Of a DNA stretch of 64,000 bases, positions 17,378 through 25,825 are shown piece by piece; position 1 is the stretch's first letter; every line of letters begins with the position of its first letter. The position numbers and the translations under genes were made by a program. The notes under the pieces were generated by a model, which did not search any database, was not told the DNA's origin, and worked only from the letters and a program-made list of their open reading frames with translations. Origin of the DNA: Anabaena subtropica FACHB-260 (GTDB taxonomy: Bacteria > Cyanobacteriota > Cyanobacteriia > Cyanobacteriales > Nostocaceae); the NCBI RefSeq assembly GCF_014697105.1, contig NZ_JACJRF010000005.1:124001-188000 (forward strand). The letters run 5' to 3'.

Positions 17378-17447
17378 AGTCAATAGTCATTAGTCAACAG
17401 TCATTAGTCAACGGTCAATGGTCAACGGTCAATGGTCAACAGTCCAC
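17378..17447. repeat. Heptanucleotide array, RGTCAWY x10
   Basis: Ten 7-bp units (AGTCAAT, AGTCATT, AGTCAAC, GGTCAAT and close variants) run without a break and start 13 nt upstream of the GTG of the ABC ATPase. It belongs to the short tandem repeat type known from filamentous cyanobacteria and to the same family as the arrays near 29.4, 30.5 and 58.3 kb. Confidence 0.9.
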
Positions 17448-17620
17448 ATTAGCAAAACCTTGGGACTATTAACTTTTGACTATGGACTAATAACTAAGAT
17501 GACGAAGGACATTTTAGCGTCTATGATACACATTCTCTATCGCTACGAAAAATTAAAAAAAATGTTTGCACCATCAAAAGCACACTACCCTTGATTTTAG
17601 GGCTGTCTGGAGGTGTTGTG

Positions 17621-18853
17621 ATGACTACCGATTTACTAACTGATTCTGCCCATGAGATTGTAGACGTAAAAAATACAGATTGCTGCATTGTTGGGGGTGG
17701 CCCGGCTGGTGCTGTCTTAGCTTTACTCTTGGCGCGTCAAGGTGTTGCTGTAACCTTGCTGGAAGCGCATAAAGACTTTGACCGAGATTTCCGTGGGGAT
17801 ACGATTCATCCATCAGTAATGGAAATTATGGACGAATTGGGATTAAGCGATCGCTTGCTACAATTACCCCATGCCAAAATGCGACAAATTCGTATAAAAA
17901 CGCCTGAAGATACGATCACTTTGGCTGACTTTAGTCACTTGAAAACCCGCTATCCCTACATCACAATGCTACCTCAGGTGAAATTCCTAGAGTTTATTAC
18001 CCAAGAGGCGCAAAAATACCCAACATTTCAACTGGTGATGGGTGCAAATGTGCAGGAATTAATTGAAGAAAACGGAGTAATTCAAGGTGTACGCTATCGA
18101 GGTGGTGGAGGTTGGCACGAAATCAGGTCAATATTGACAGTGGGTGCTGATGGTCGTCACTCAAGGTTACGGCAATTAGGTGATTTTGCCACAACTGAAA
18201 CCTCACCGCCAATGGATATTCTGTGGTTTCGCCTACCCCGTCAACCAGAAGATGGCGAGGGGGGAATGGGGCGTTTTGCTCCTGGTCATATTATCGCTAT
18301 GCTTGACCGTGGTAATGAATGGCAAATGGCTTATGTGATTTCCAAGGGAGGCTATCAGCAGTTACGTTCTGCTGGCTTAGAAGCACTCAAAAAATCCATT
18401 GTGGAAGTTGTCCCAGAATTAGAAAATCGCATCCACAATTTACACGACTGGTCACAGGTAGCCTTTCTTTCAGTAGAATCTAACCTTGTCCGGCGCTGGT
18501 ATCGTCCGGGGTTACTATTGATTGGTGATGCAGCTCATGTCATGTCACCAGTTGGCGGAGTGGGTATTAATTACGCAATTCAAGATGCTGTTGTAGCTGC
18601 TAATATCCTCACCAAACCACTACAAAATCACCACGTAGAACTTAGCGACTTAGCCAAAATCCAGCGTCGGCGAGAATTACCTACACGCATCATTCAAGCA
18701 TTTCAAACCTTCATTCAAAAACGGGTGTTTGCCCCTGTCTTAGCATCCAATAGCACCTTTCAGCCTCCTGCTCTCTTACGCTTACCCATATTGCGCGACC
18801 TACCAGCCAGATTGATTGCTTTGGGTGTTTTTCCTGTTCATGTTCAGGCTTGA
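17621..18853 (+). CDS. FAD-dependent monooxygenase/oxidoreductase (UbiH/PHBH fold)
   Basis: The protein is 410 residues from ATG 17621, which has GGAGGT 6 nt upstream; the frame is open from a TTG 30 nt earlier. The ADP-binding motif CCIVGGGPAGAVLALLLARQG, the second motif VGADGRHSRLRQ and the FAD ribityl motif LLIGDAAHVMSPVGGVGINYA place it in the p-hydroxybenzoate hydroxylase/UbiH group. Such enzymes hydroxylate or epoxidise aromatic or isoprenoid rings. The substrate cannot be deduced. It stands as a single gene, divergent from the ABC ATPase. Confidence 0.88.
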   Translation: MTTDLLTDSAHEIVDVKNTDCCIVGGGPAGAVLALLLARQGVAVTLLEAHKDFDRDFRGDTIHPSVMEIMDELGLSDRLLQLPHAKMRQIRIKTPEDTITLADFSHLKTRYPYITMLPQVKFLEFITQEAQKYPTFQLVMGANVQELIEENGVIQGVRYRGGGGWHEIRSILTVGADGRHSRLRQLGDFATTETSPPMDILWFRLPRQPEDGEGGMGRFAPGHIIAMLDRGNEWQMAYVISKGGYQQLRSAGLEALKKSIVEVVPELENRIHNLHDWSQVAFLSVESNLVRRWYRPGLLLIGDAAHVMSPVGGVGINYAIQDAVVAANILTKPLQNHHVELSDLAKIQRRRELPTRIIQAFQTFIQKRVFAPVLASNSTFQPPALLRLPILRDLPARLIALGVFPVHVQA

Positions 18854-19044
18854 AAAACAAATCGTCACAAACATCTCAATTCTTTGTTTGTACTGAGGAC
18901 TAAAGTCTACCCTGTAAGGGGTTTTCAGTGCGTTAGCCCTACGGCATAACACATCCCACTGGCGCGCCATTATGGAGTATAGATTGTCCCAACAAGTAGT
19001 TTCCATGTCAAAATTCAGATTAATCAAACATACTTGTAAATCTG

Positions 19045-20439
19045 ATGATCGGTAAAATCCTCGATGGACGCTACGAAATTATTAGCAAACTAGGAGAGGG
19101 TGCTTTTGGTACTACTTACCTGGCTATTGATAAGAAGCTACCCGATAAAGACCAGTGTGTTGTCAAGCACTTCTCGCCTCAAACGATAAATCCCTATACT
19201 TTGCACCATGCTCGACGGCTATTTGAGACTGAAGCGAAAGTATTGAATCGCTTAGGTAATAATGATTGCATTCCTCGCTTGCTGGCACATTTTCAAGAAG
19301 ACCAAAATTTTTATTTAGTTGAAGAATTTATTGCCGGGCATGACTTGAGTTATGAAATTAAACCCAACAACCCGTGGAGTCAGGAGGAAGTAATTGCCTT
19401 ATTAAAGGATATTTTAGAGGTTTTGGGCGTTATTCATCAGCAGAATGTGATCCACCGCGATATTAAGCCATCAAATTTAATGCGTCGTCAACAGGATAAT
19501 AGGGTTGTCCTCATCGATTTTGGAGCAGTTAAGCAGATCAGTTCTCAAATAGTCACTGCTGAGGGACAAATGGTACCGACCGTCATAATTGGCACACCTG
19601 GCTATATTCCCAGTGAACAAAGTCAAGGTCAGCCCAAGTTATGCAGTGATATCTATGCAGTCGGAATAATTGGTATCCAAGCTCTGACTGGTTTAAACCC
19701 TATGCAATTAGTCAGAGATAGTAGTACAGGTGAAATCATCTGGCGCAATCAAGCACAGGTTAGCCCACAGTTAGCAGACATTCTCGACAAAATGGTCAAG
19801 TATGACTTTCGACAGAGATATCAAGTAGTCCAGGAAATTTTGCCGGCCCTACAAAGTTTGACACCGACTAATCGTTTGACAAAGCCCATTTGGTTAAAGG
19901 CTGGTGTTGCATTGGGAATCATCACCGCAGCGATCGCCAGTATATTGTTTTTTATCTTAATACAACGAAATGACAATTTAGAAATTTATAATAACACCGT
20001 TTATGGTATCACCATCAAATATCCTCAACAGTGGGATAAAACTGTCACTCCAGACCGCATCACTGGCAATTTAGTTAAATTTATCTCACCAAAAGAAAAT
20101 GAATCAGATACCTATTTAGAAAATATTAATTTAATTGTGCAAGATTTACCAGAAACGCGTAGAGAACTAGCAGACTTTACTAAATTTTATTTAAATGAAA
20201 TTAAACAGTATCATCAAAATTCCCAAATCCTGCAAGAGGATAAAACACTGTTAGCCAATCAACCAGCTTATCAAGTTATTTATACTTTTGAAGGAGATGG
20301 AGTTAACATTAAACGCCTGCAAACTTGGATGATAAAAAACAATAAAGCATATATTATTACTTATACAGCAGATGCAGATAAATATGCAAAATATCTGGAA
20401 ATTGTAAAAACGATGATTACTTCATTTGCCATTAAGTAA
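19045..20439 (+). CDS. Ser/Thr protein kinase with C-terminal PsbP-like sensor domain
   Basis: This 464-residue kinase has a complete catalytic domain (about 1-275): GEGAFGTTY, Lys in CVVKHF, HRDIKPSN and DFGAVKQ, then GTPGYIPSEQ in the activation segment. One membrane helix (about 283-308) leads to an external domain (310-464) with NTVYGITIKYPQQWDKT and a closing YLEIVKTMITSF, a PsbP/DcrB-like fold seen in many cyanobacterial secreted proteins. The layout suggests sensing outside the membrane and phosphorylation inside. It is the first of three co-directional genes with a COP23 protein and a double-protease TPR protein. Confidence 0.9.
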   Translation: MIGKILDGRYEIISKLGEGAFGTTYLAIDKKLPDKDQCVVKHFSPQTINPYTLHHARRLFETEAKVLNRLGNNDCIPRLLAHFQEDQNFYLVEEFIAGHDLSYEIKPNNPWSQEEVIALLKDILEVLGVIHQQNVIHRDIKPSNLMRRQQDNRVVLIDFGAVKQISSQIVTAEGQMVPTVIIGTPGYIPSEQSQGQPKLCSDIYAVGIIGIQALTGLNPMQLVRDSSTGEIIWRNQAQVSPQLADILDKMVKYDFRQRYQVVQEILPALQSLTPTNRLTKPIWLKAGVALGIITAAIASILFFILIQRNDNLEIYNNTVYGITIKYPQQWDKTVTPDRITGNLVKFISPKENESDTYLENINLIVQDLPETRRELADFTKFYLNEIKQYHQNSQILQEDKTLLANQPAYQVIYTFEGDGVNIKRLQTWMIKNNKAYIITYTADADKYAKYLEIVKTMITSFAIK

Positions 20440-20613
20440 TTTGCTTTTAACAAGAGTAGGAAGCAATGAAAAATTATTGATACAAGAAGATTCAAGTGGT
20501 TTCCGGATTTATGCACAAATAAATATTTACATTTTTTTCAGTAATAATAAGGTTGTTTTGTGGTAGATATATAATACAGATGCTTTCATCATATTTAGCG
20601 AGAACTACCCAAG

Positions 20614-21129
20614 ATGAAAACCCAGTTATCTGTGCAAATCTTAACTGCCGGTCTAATTGCCTTGAGCAGTATTGCGGCGATCGCACCACCTAGTTTTGCT
20701 CAAGAAAAAACCTACTTTTGTGAGAGCGATAAAGGCGTTTGGACTACATTTGCCAAAAACTATAATAACCAAAAGATTCCTGTAATTCGCTGGGTTAGAG
20801 CTTTAGGAAACTATACTGCAAAAGCACGGTGTGAAGCTGTATCTAGCAGATTTCAGAGTGCCTATGAAACTGGCATTTTGAATTACCTCACCACTGGCAT
20901 CTCTGGCAGACAACCGGTGATATGTGCTGCTAGTCAATACGGTGGCCCTTGTAGTCAATTATTATTTACACTCAAATCGCCACGAGATGCAAGTTCAGTA
21001 CTACAAAATCTTGTAGAAATTGGTTATAAAGCTCGTGGCCCCATTCTTCAATCTGACGATGCTGCCGATCAAATATACATTGACATGAGTATGATCGTTA
21101 ACCAAAGATCACCAGGAAATGGCAACTAA
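20614..21129 (+). CDS. COP23-domain secreted protein
   Basis: The 171-residue protein has a clear signal peptide (cleavage likely after SFAQ, about residue 30) and the COP23 domain named after a circadian oscillating protein of Cyanothece. Four cysteines (YFCES, ARCEA, VICAA, GPCSQ) are spaced as expected for two disulphides. The body includes IPVIRWV and RCEAVSSRFQ. The function of COP23 is unknown; it is probably periplasmic. It lies between a Ser/Thr kinase and a protease-TPR protein, a neighbourhood that recurs in cyanobacteria as far as I recall. Confidence 0.85.
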   Translation: MKTQLSVQILTAGLIALSSIAAIAPPSFAQEKTYFCESDKGVWTTFAKNYNNQKIPVIRWVRALGNYTAKARCEAVSSRFQSAYETGILNYLTTGISGRQPVICAASQYGGPCSQLLFTLKSPRDASSVLQNLVEIGYKARGPILQSDDAADQIYIDMSMIVNQRSPGNGN

Positions 21130-21202
21130 TAGCAGTCTGTGTAAGTAGTGCATTGCCGATTAAGTCTGTCTCTTATAGATATTTGTAAGCGTTAAAAGCA
21201 AC

Positions 21203-24200
21203 ATGAAACAAAAATTTATTGATAACCGCTCATTGGCTCTGATTGCCTGGATGGGTACACTGTTGATGTTGCCTATACAAGCTGTTGATATGACAATTTT
21301 CTCCTCGAAAGTGTCTGCTCAACAGTCAAATCCTCAGCTATCTGAAGAACAACTTAAACGGCTAGCCCAATCTATAACTGTCAAGATTTTATCTGGAGAG
21401 AATACTGGCTCTGGTATTTTATTAAAGAAAAATAATCAAGTTTATACCATCATTACAAACCGCCATGTTTTAGAATCTGGAACTTCTACTAAAATCCAGA
21501 CAAAAGATGGAAAAATTTACCCAGCCAATGTAGTTAAGGGAGTCAACTTTCAAGGTAAAGATTTAGCTTTATTGCAGTTTCGGACTAACGTCAATTATGA
21601 TGTAGCTCCCCTCGGAAATCTAGCAACAGTAGCAGTAAATGAGCCAATATATGCAGCCGGATTTCCCAATGGAAATAAGTCGCCTCAATCTCAGGGATTT
21701 GTTTTTAAGACAGGACGAGTTTTGTTAGTACAAGAGCGAGCTTTTAAAGAAGGCTACCAGATAGGGTATAGCAATGAAATTGAAAAGGGTATGAGTGGAG
21801 GCCCTATCCTGAATCGTCGGGGGCAAGTAATTGGGATTAATGGTATCCATGCTTATCCCCTATGGGGCAACCCTTATGTATATGAAGATGGTTCTCGACC
21901 AACGGCAGCGCTACAAGATTTAATCAGCCGTTATAGTTGGGGAATTCCGATTCAGACTCTGGCTCGTTTAGCGCCAGAATATACTACTAAAGAATCCCAA
22001 CCAGCATCTAATATAGCCTCAACACCCAGTCTTCCCCCCATCGCCAATGAAGTCAACAACATTGCTCAAGAAATCACAGTCCGCATAGATGTACCAACTT
22101 TACGTGAGTGTAGTGGTTCGGGGGTAATTGTTGGCAAACAGGGAAACACTTATAGCGTACTTACAGCAGAACACGTTGTGAGAGGATCAAGAAAATGCGA
22201 TCGCTCCATCCTAGAAGTTATTACCCCAGATGGTAAGCCATATCAAGTCAGGGTAAATGATAAAAACCTCAAAACCTTGCCAGAGACAGATTTAGCAATA
22301 TTGCAGTTTACCAGTAATCAAAACTACCGTGTAGCAACCCTAGCCAACTACGACATAGTTAAAGATCAAAACTACATTTTTGTTTCTGGGTGGTTAGGGC
22401 CACAACTTGGAGGGAAAGAAACACAGCGTCAGTTTACCGCCGGGAATGTGGCATCAAAACAACTAGCTTCTTTCTTGGCGAAGAACTCTTTGTCTTTAAG
22501 TTATGGTTATGGTTTAATCTATACCAACCTAACCTATAAAGGTATGAGTGGGGGTCCCATATTAGATATTCGTGGGCGCGTCATCGGTATTCATGGAAAA
22601 GCAGAACTGGAAGAAATTACCGATAAAGCTGGTCAACCTCGTTTAATCTCATTGGGTTTTAGTTGGGGTGTTCCCATTAGCAGTTTTGTGCGTTGGTCAC
22701 AGTCGGTGGGGATGGCTTCTATATTAAAAGTAGAGAATAATCAACCACCGAAACTGACACCAGAAGAAACTAAATCAATTCTAGAAGCCTTATTCAAGGT
22801 AGAAAAACCGAAAGATAACGCTGATGCCATTGATTGGCTCAACTATGGCTGGGAACTAGCGCGAAACACCCCAGACAAGGCACTTGGTGAAAATCAAGCC
22901 AAAGAGGCATTTAAGGCTATTGACAAAGCAATTCAGCTAGAGCCTAACTTTTATCAAGCTTGGTATCTACGCGGTTTTGCAAAAATAGCTCGTCAGGAAT
23001 CTTCAGAAGCTCTGAAGTCTTTTGATAAAGCTATACAGATTGAGCCAAAATTTGCTCCTGCTTGGCGCTTCCGTGGGCTAACACTTTTAGGCTTAGAAAA
23101 ATACTCAGAAGCGTTACAATCCTTTGACCAATTAGCAAAATTAGACCCCGAAGATACTGGTATTCAAACATTTCGTAGCCTGATACTATTGCAAGCCAAG
23201 CGTTTCCCAGAAGCATTAGAAGTATCAAACCGAATTGTACAGAATAATCCTGGTTCTTGGGCTTACTTTGCTAGAGGTGCAGCACGTATTGCTACGGGGG
23301 ACTTACAAGGAGCGATGACTGATTTAAACGAAGCAATTCGCTTGAATCCAGAATACATCGAAGATACGGCTTATGCACTGCGAGGACAACTCCGCGCTCA
23401 ACAGGGAAACCTCAAAGGAGCGCTAGCTGACTTCAATGAAGCTGTGCGTTTTAACCCTGAAAATCATGAAAATTTTAAAAAACGCGCCGCAATTCGCTTT
23501 CAGCAAAAAGACTTCAAGGAAGCAATAGCAGATTTAAATGAAGCACTTCGTCTCAAACCGGGAGATGTGGAAGTGATTAGAGAGCGTGGTGCAATGCGGT
23601 TTCTACAACAAGACTACAAAGGAGCGTTAGCAGACTTCAACGAAGTTATTAGACTCAAACCTGACGATGCTCAAATTTTCAAACTGCGTGGTCAAGCCCA
23701 CTTTCTACAGCAAGACTACAAAGCGGCTGTAGTAGATTTCAACGAAGTCCTGCGCCTGAAACCTGAAGACGCTGATGTTCTCAAACTCCGGGGACAAATT
23801 CGCTTCCTACAGCAAGAATACAAAGTGGCTGTAGCAGATTTGAGCGGAGCAATTAGACTCAAGCCGGAAGATACTGACGCTTACTACTACCGGGGACAAG
23901 CACGCGCTCAAATCAAAGATTTTCAAGGAGCAGTTGAAGATTACAACGAGATACTGGGTTCTCAAGAATTAGGTGGCATTGGCGTGCAAATAGAAATCAA
24001 TGCCCAAAATAAAATTGCAACAGTTACTCAGGTATATGAAAATTCTCCGGCTCAAAAAGGAGGAATAAAAACAGGAGACCAGATATTAGCAGTTGATGGT
24101 CAATCTACAGCAAATATGAGTTTAGAACAGGTCATTAAACTGATTCGAGGTCAAGAAGGCACTAAAGTCGCTTTGCGAATTAATCGCTCTGGTAAAAATA

Positions 24201-24406
24201 CCCTAAACACAAGCCTCACAAGATCACAAATTGTAGTTGACAACAAATTTGCTGATGTTTATTACCATCGGGGTCTTGCCCGTATTCAAGTGAAGGATAA
24301 TCAAGGAGCGCGTCAGGACTTTCAAAAAGCCGCAGACCTCTATAAGCAGCAAGGTAAAGCAGATGATTATCAAAAAGTCATGGCAAAAATTAGAGAGCTT
24401 CAGTAG
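21203..24406 (+). CDS. Secreted protein with two trypsin-like domains, TPR array and PDZ
   Basis: The 1067-residue protein has an N-terminal signal or anchor (residues 12-40), then two trypsin-like domains. The first has a triad at about His88 (TNRHVLE), Asp120 (KDLALLQF) and Ser198 (GMSGGPIL); the second at His324 (AEHVVR), Asp363 (TDLAILQF) and Ser449 (GMSGGPIL). Both look catalytically complete. From about 540 come at least ten TPR units (AIRLKPEDTDAYYYRGQAR type). A PDZ domain (about 922-1000; SPAQKGGIKTGDQILAVDG) is inserted before the last TPR. It probably acts as a periplasmic or surface HtrA-like protease scaffold. The tandem protease pair is unusual. Confidence 0.9.
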   Translation: MKQKFIDNRSLALIAWMGTLLMLPIQAVDMTIFSSKVSAQQSNPQLSEEQLKRLAQSITVKILSGENTGSGILLKKNNQVYTIITNRHVLESGTSTKIQTKDGKIYPANVVKGVNFQGKDLALLQFRTNVNYDVAPLGNLATVAVNEPIYAAGFPNGNKSPQSQGFVFKTGRVLLVQERAFKEGYQIGYSNEIEKGMSGGPILNRRGQVIGINGIHAYPLWGNPYVYEDGSRPTAALQDLISRYSWGIPIQTLARLAPEYTTKESQPASNIASTPSLPPIANEVNNIAQEITVRIDVPTLRECSGSGVIVGKQGNTYSVLTAEHVVRGSRKCDRSILEVITPDGKPYQVRVNDKNLKTLPETDLAILQFTSNQNYRVATLANYDIVKDQNYIFVSGWLGPQLGGKETQRQFTAGNVASKQLASFLAKNSLSLSYGYGLIYTNLTYKGMSGGPILDIRGRVIGIHGKAELEEITDKAGQPRLISLGFSWGVPISSFVRWSQSVGMASILKVENNQPPKLTPEETKSILEALFKVEKPKDNADAIDWLNYGWELARNTPDKALGENQAKEAFKAIDKAIQLEPNFYQAWYLRGFAKIARQESSEALKSFDKAIQIEPKFAPAWRFRGLTLLGLEKYSEALQSFDQLAKLDPEDTGIQTFRSLILLQAKRFPEALEVSNRIVQNNPGSWAYFARGAARIATGDLQGAMTDLNEAIRLNPEYIEDTAYALRGQLRAQQGNLKGALADFNEAVRFNPENHENFKKRAAIRFQQKDFKEAIADLNEALRLKPGDVEVIRERGAMRFLQQDYKGALADFNEVIRLKPDDAQIFKLRGQAHFLQQDYKAAVVDFNEVLRLKPEDADVLKLRGQIRFLQQEYKVAVADLSGAIRLKPEDTDAYYYRGQARAQIKDFQGAVEDYNEILGSQELGGIGVQIEINAQNKIATVTQVYENSPAQKGGIKTGDQILAVDGQSTANMSLEQVIKLIRGQEGTKVALRINRSGKNTLNTSLTRSQIVVDNKFADVYYHRGLARIQVKDNQGARQDFQKAADLYKQQGKADDYQKVMAKIRELQ

Positions 24407-24546
24407 TAAGGGAACACCAAAAAATAAATTATTCCAAATTGACGGTTAGTAGGGTGCGTCAGTGCGAGAAAACTTAGCTGTACCAAGAAATTATTCATAC
24501 TGACGCACCCAACCTACTTGGATATTTTTTATCTGGAAGTCTCTAA
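24407..24546. repeat. Miniature element, copy 1 (centre in orientation A)
   Basis: The element starts right after the stop of the protease gene with TAAGGGAACACC and ends with ATCTGGAAGTCTCTAA; these ends are imperfect inverted repeats (AGGGAACACC / AGAGACTTCC on the opposite strand). Inside, AGTAGGGTGCGTCAGT (24448-24463) and ACTGACGCACCC (24499-24510) flank a 35-bp centre. A second copy at 56281-56416 has the same flanks in the same direction but the centre reversed. Confidence 0.85.
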
Positions 24547-25145
24547 ATTTCTACATGATGTGAAAAGTCAGAGTATTTTATCTACTAGTGAAGTGGTACA
24601 ATTATACTACTCATGCAGAAATCAATGCTCGTTTTCATCAAGCGAGAGTGGCAAACAGCATCTTAAAAAATTCTGTTCAAAACTGTCGCTTGGTTTTTAT
24701 GCTAAAACTGACTCCTAGAGACTATGTGATGAAGTAAACCTTAAGGTAGGGGAGGTAAAAAGCGGTGTAGATGTTCTTCCCGCTTTATTGCCGTTGTGTT
24801 ATGGCTTTAACTTAACGCACCGCATTATTTAGCAGTGCGTTAGGCGCTTAAATTATCTTTTTCTTGGGCAATCATATGAAAATATGCGTCTAACACACCC
24901 TACAGAAATTTTGTTTTTACTTTATTAAGTAATATTTTATTAGAGAGTTTTTTTATTAGAGATAATTAATTCTAGAACTCCTAGAAAAAGCCAAATATTA
25001 AATATATAAGTATTGATTGGCACTACATCCAAAAATCTCTAATTTTTCACTGTTGGGAAGAAGGTTCATCAAGGGAAAATCCCACAACCGAACATAACAA
25101 TCTTTCTTTCCTACTCCCTATTTTCCAGACAGTCAGGAGGATTTA
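24547..25145. other. Intergenic region before ssb with further repeats
   Basis: No supported gene; a 66-codon frame that begins inside the miniature element is discounted. A hairpin TAACGCAC / GTGCGTTA lies at 24813-24842, and a CTAACACACCCTAC family end at 24890-24903. The ssb promoter should be in the last 200 bp. CAGGAGG at 25134-25140 is the ssb ribosome binding site. Confidence 0.55.
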
Positions 25146-25676
25146 ATGAATAGCTGTGTTTTATTGGCGGAAATCATTCAAGAACCGCAACTGCGTTATA
25201 CATCTGATAATTTAGCAATCACAGAAATGCTGGTGCAATTTCCCAATTCCCAAAAACCAGAGGAGCCACCAGCCACGTTAAAAGTTGTCGGCTGGGGGAA
25301 TTTAGCTACAGAAATTCAGCAAAACTATCATCAAGGCGATCGCGTGATTATTGCCGGCCGTTTAGGGATGAATACCATTGAGCGTCCAGAAGGATTCAAG
25401 GAAAAACGTGCTGAATTAACAGTACAACAAATTCAATCAATTAGCGGTAACTTCACTTCATCACCATCAGTAGCAAGAACACCAGCCGTTACAGAAACCC
25501 CATCTCGTCCACCATCCCCGGCGGTGACTACCCCAAATGATGTTCCTAGCTACGAGTCGCCACGTCCAGCACCTACTCCAGTTAGTGTTACCCCCCAGGT
25601 AAATAATTATGAACCTGCACCCAAAACTACCTACCCACCAGTAGAAGAACCAGATCCAGACGATATTCCATTTTAA
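25146..25676 (+). CDS. ssb: Single-stranded DNA-binding protein
   Basis: The 176-residue protein has an N-terminal OB fold (1-105: MNSCVLLAEIIQEPQLRYT, LKVVGWGNLATEI, GDRVIIAGRL), a long Pro-rich disordered linker and the acidic tip DPDDIPF that recruits repair and replication proteins. CAGGAGG sits 5 nt before the ATG. It covers single-stranded DNA in replication, recombination and repair. The OB domain is of the divergent cyanobacterial type (MNSCVLL instead of MNKVILIG); whether this is the main SSB or a paralogue cannot be told from one window. Confidence 0.85.
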   Translation: MNSCVLLAEIIQEPQLRYTSDNLAITEMLVQFPNSQKPEEPPATLKVVGWGNLATEIQQNYHQGDRVIIAGRLGMNTIERPEGFKEKRAELTVQQIQSISGNFTSSPSVARTPAVTETPSRPPSPAVTTPNDVPSYESPRPAPTPVSVTPQVNNYEPAPKTTYPPVEEPDPDDIPF

Positions 25677-25693
25677 GGCGCTGGGCGTGTCAG

Positions 25694-25736
25694 TTGTCAG
25701 TGGTTGTTACGTATTTTTGCTATTGACCACTGACAA
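25694..25736 (+). terminator. Hairpin downstream of ssb
   Basis: TTGTCAGTGGT (25694-25704) pairs perfectly with ACCACTGACAA (25726-25736), 17 nt after the ssb stop. The words belong to the heptamer repeat family seen elsewhere, so it may be a decayed repeat that serves as a terminator. Confidence 0.5.
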
Positions 25737-25825
25737 AACTTTACCCAAATTCCTTAATTACCCCAATTCTTCAAACTACTGCTAAAATCCAAATAATTTT
25801 TACTGAAGATTCATTATAAATTCCT

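Noticed and set aside
17378..17447. Heptamer arrays as a CRISPR or as attachment sites
   Set aside because: Units are 7 bp with no spacers, and no cas or integrase genes are near. They fit short tandem repeats of filamentous cyanobacteria.
24518..24718. 66-codon plus-strand frame after the protease gene
   Set aside because: It begins inside the miniature repeat element, has no ribosome binding site, and its peptide resembles no protein family.
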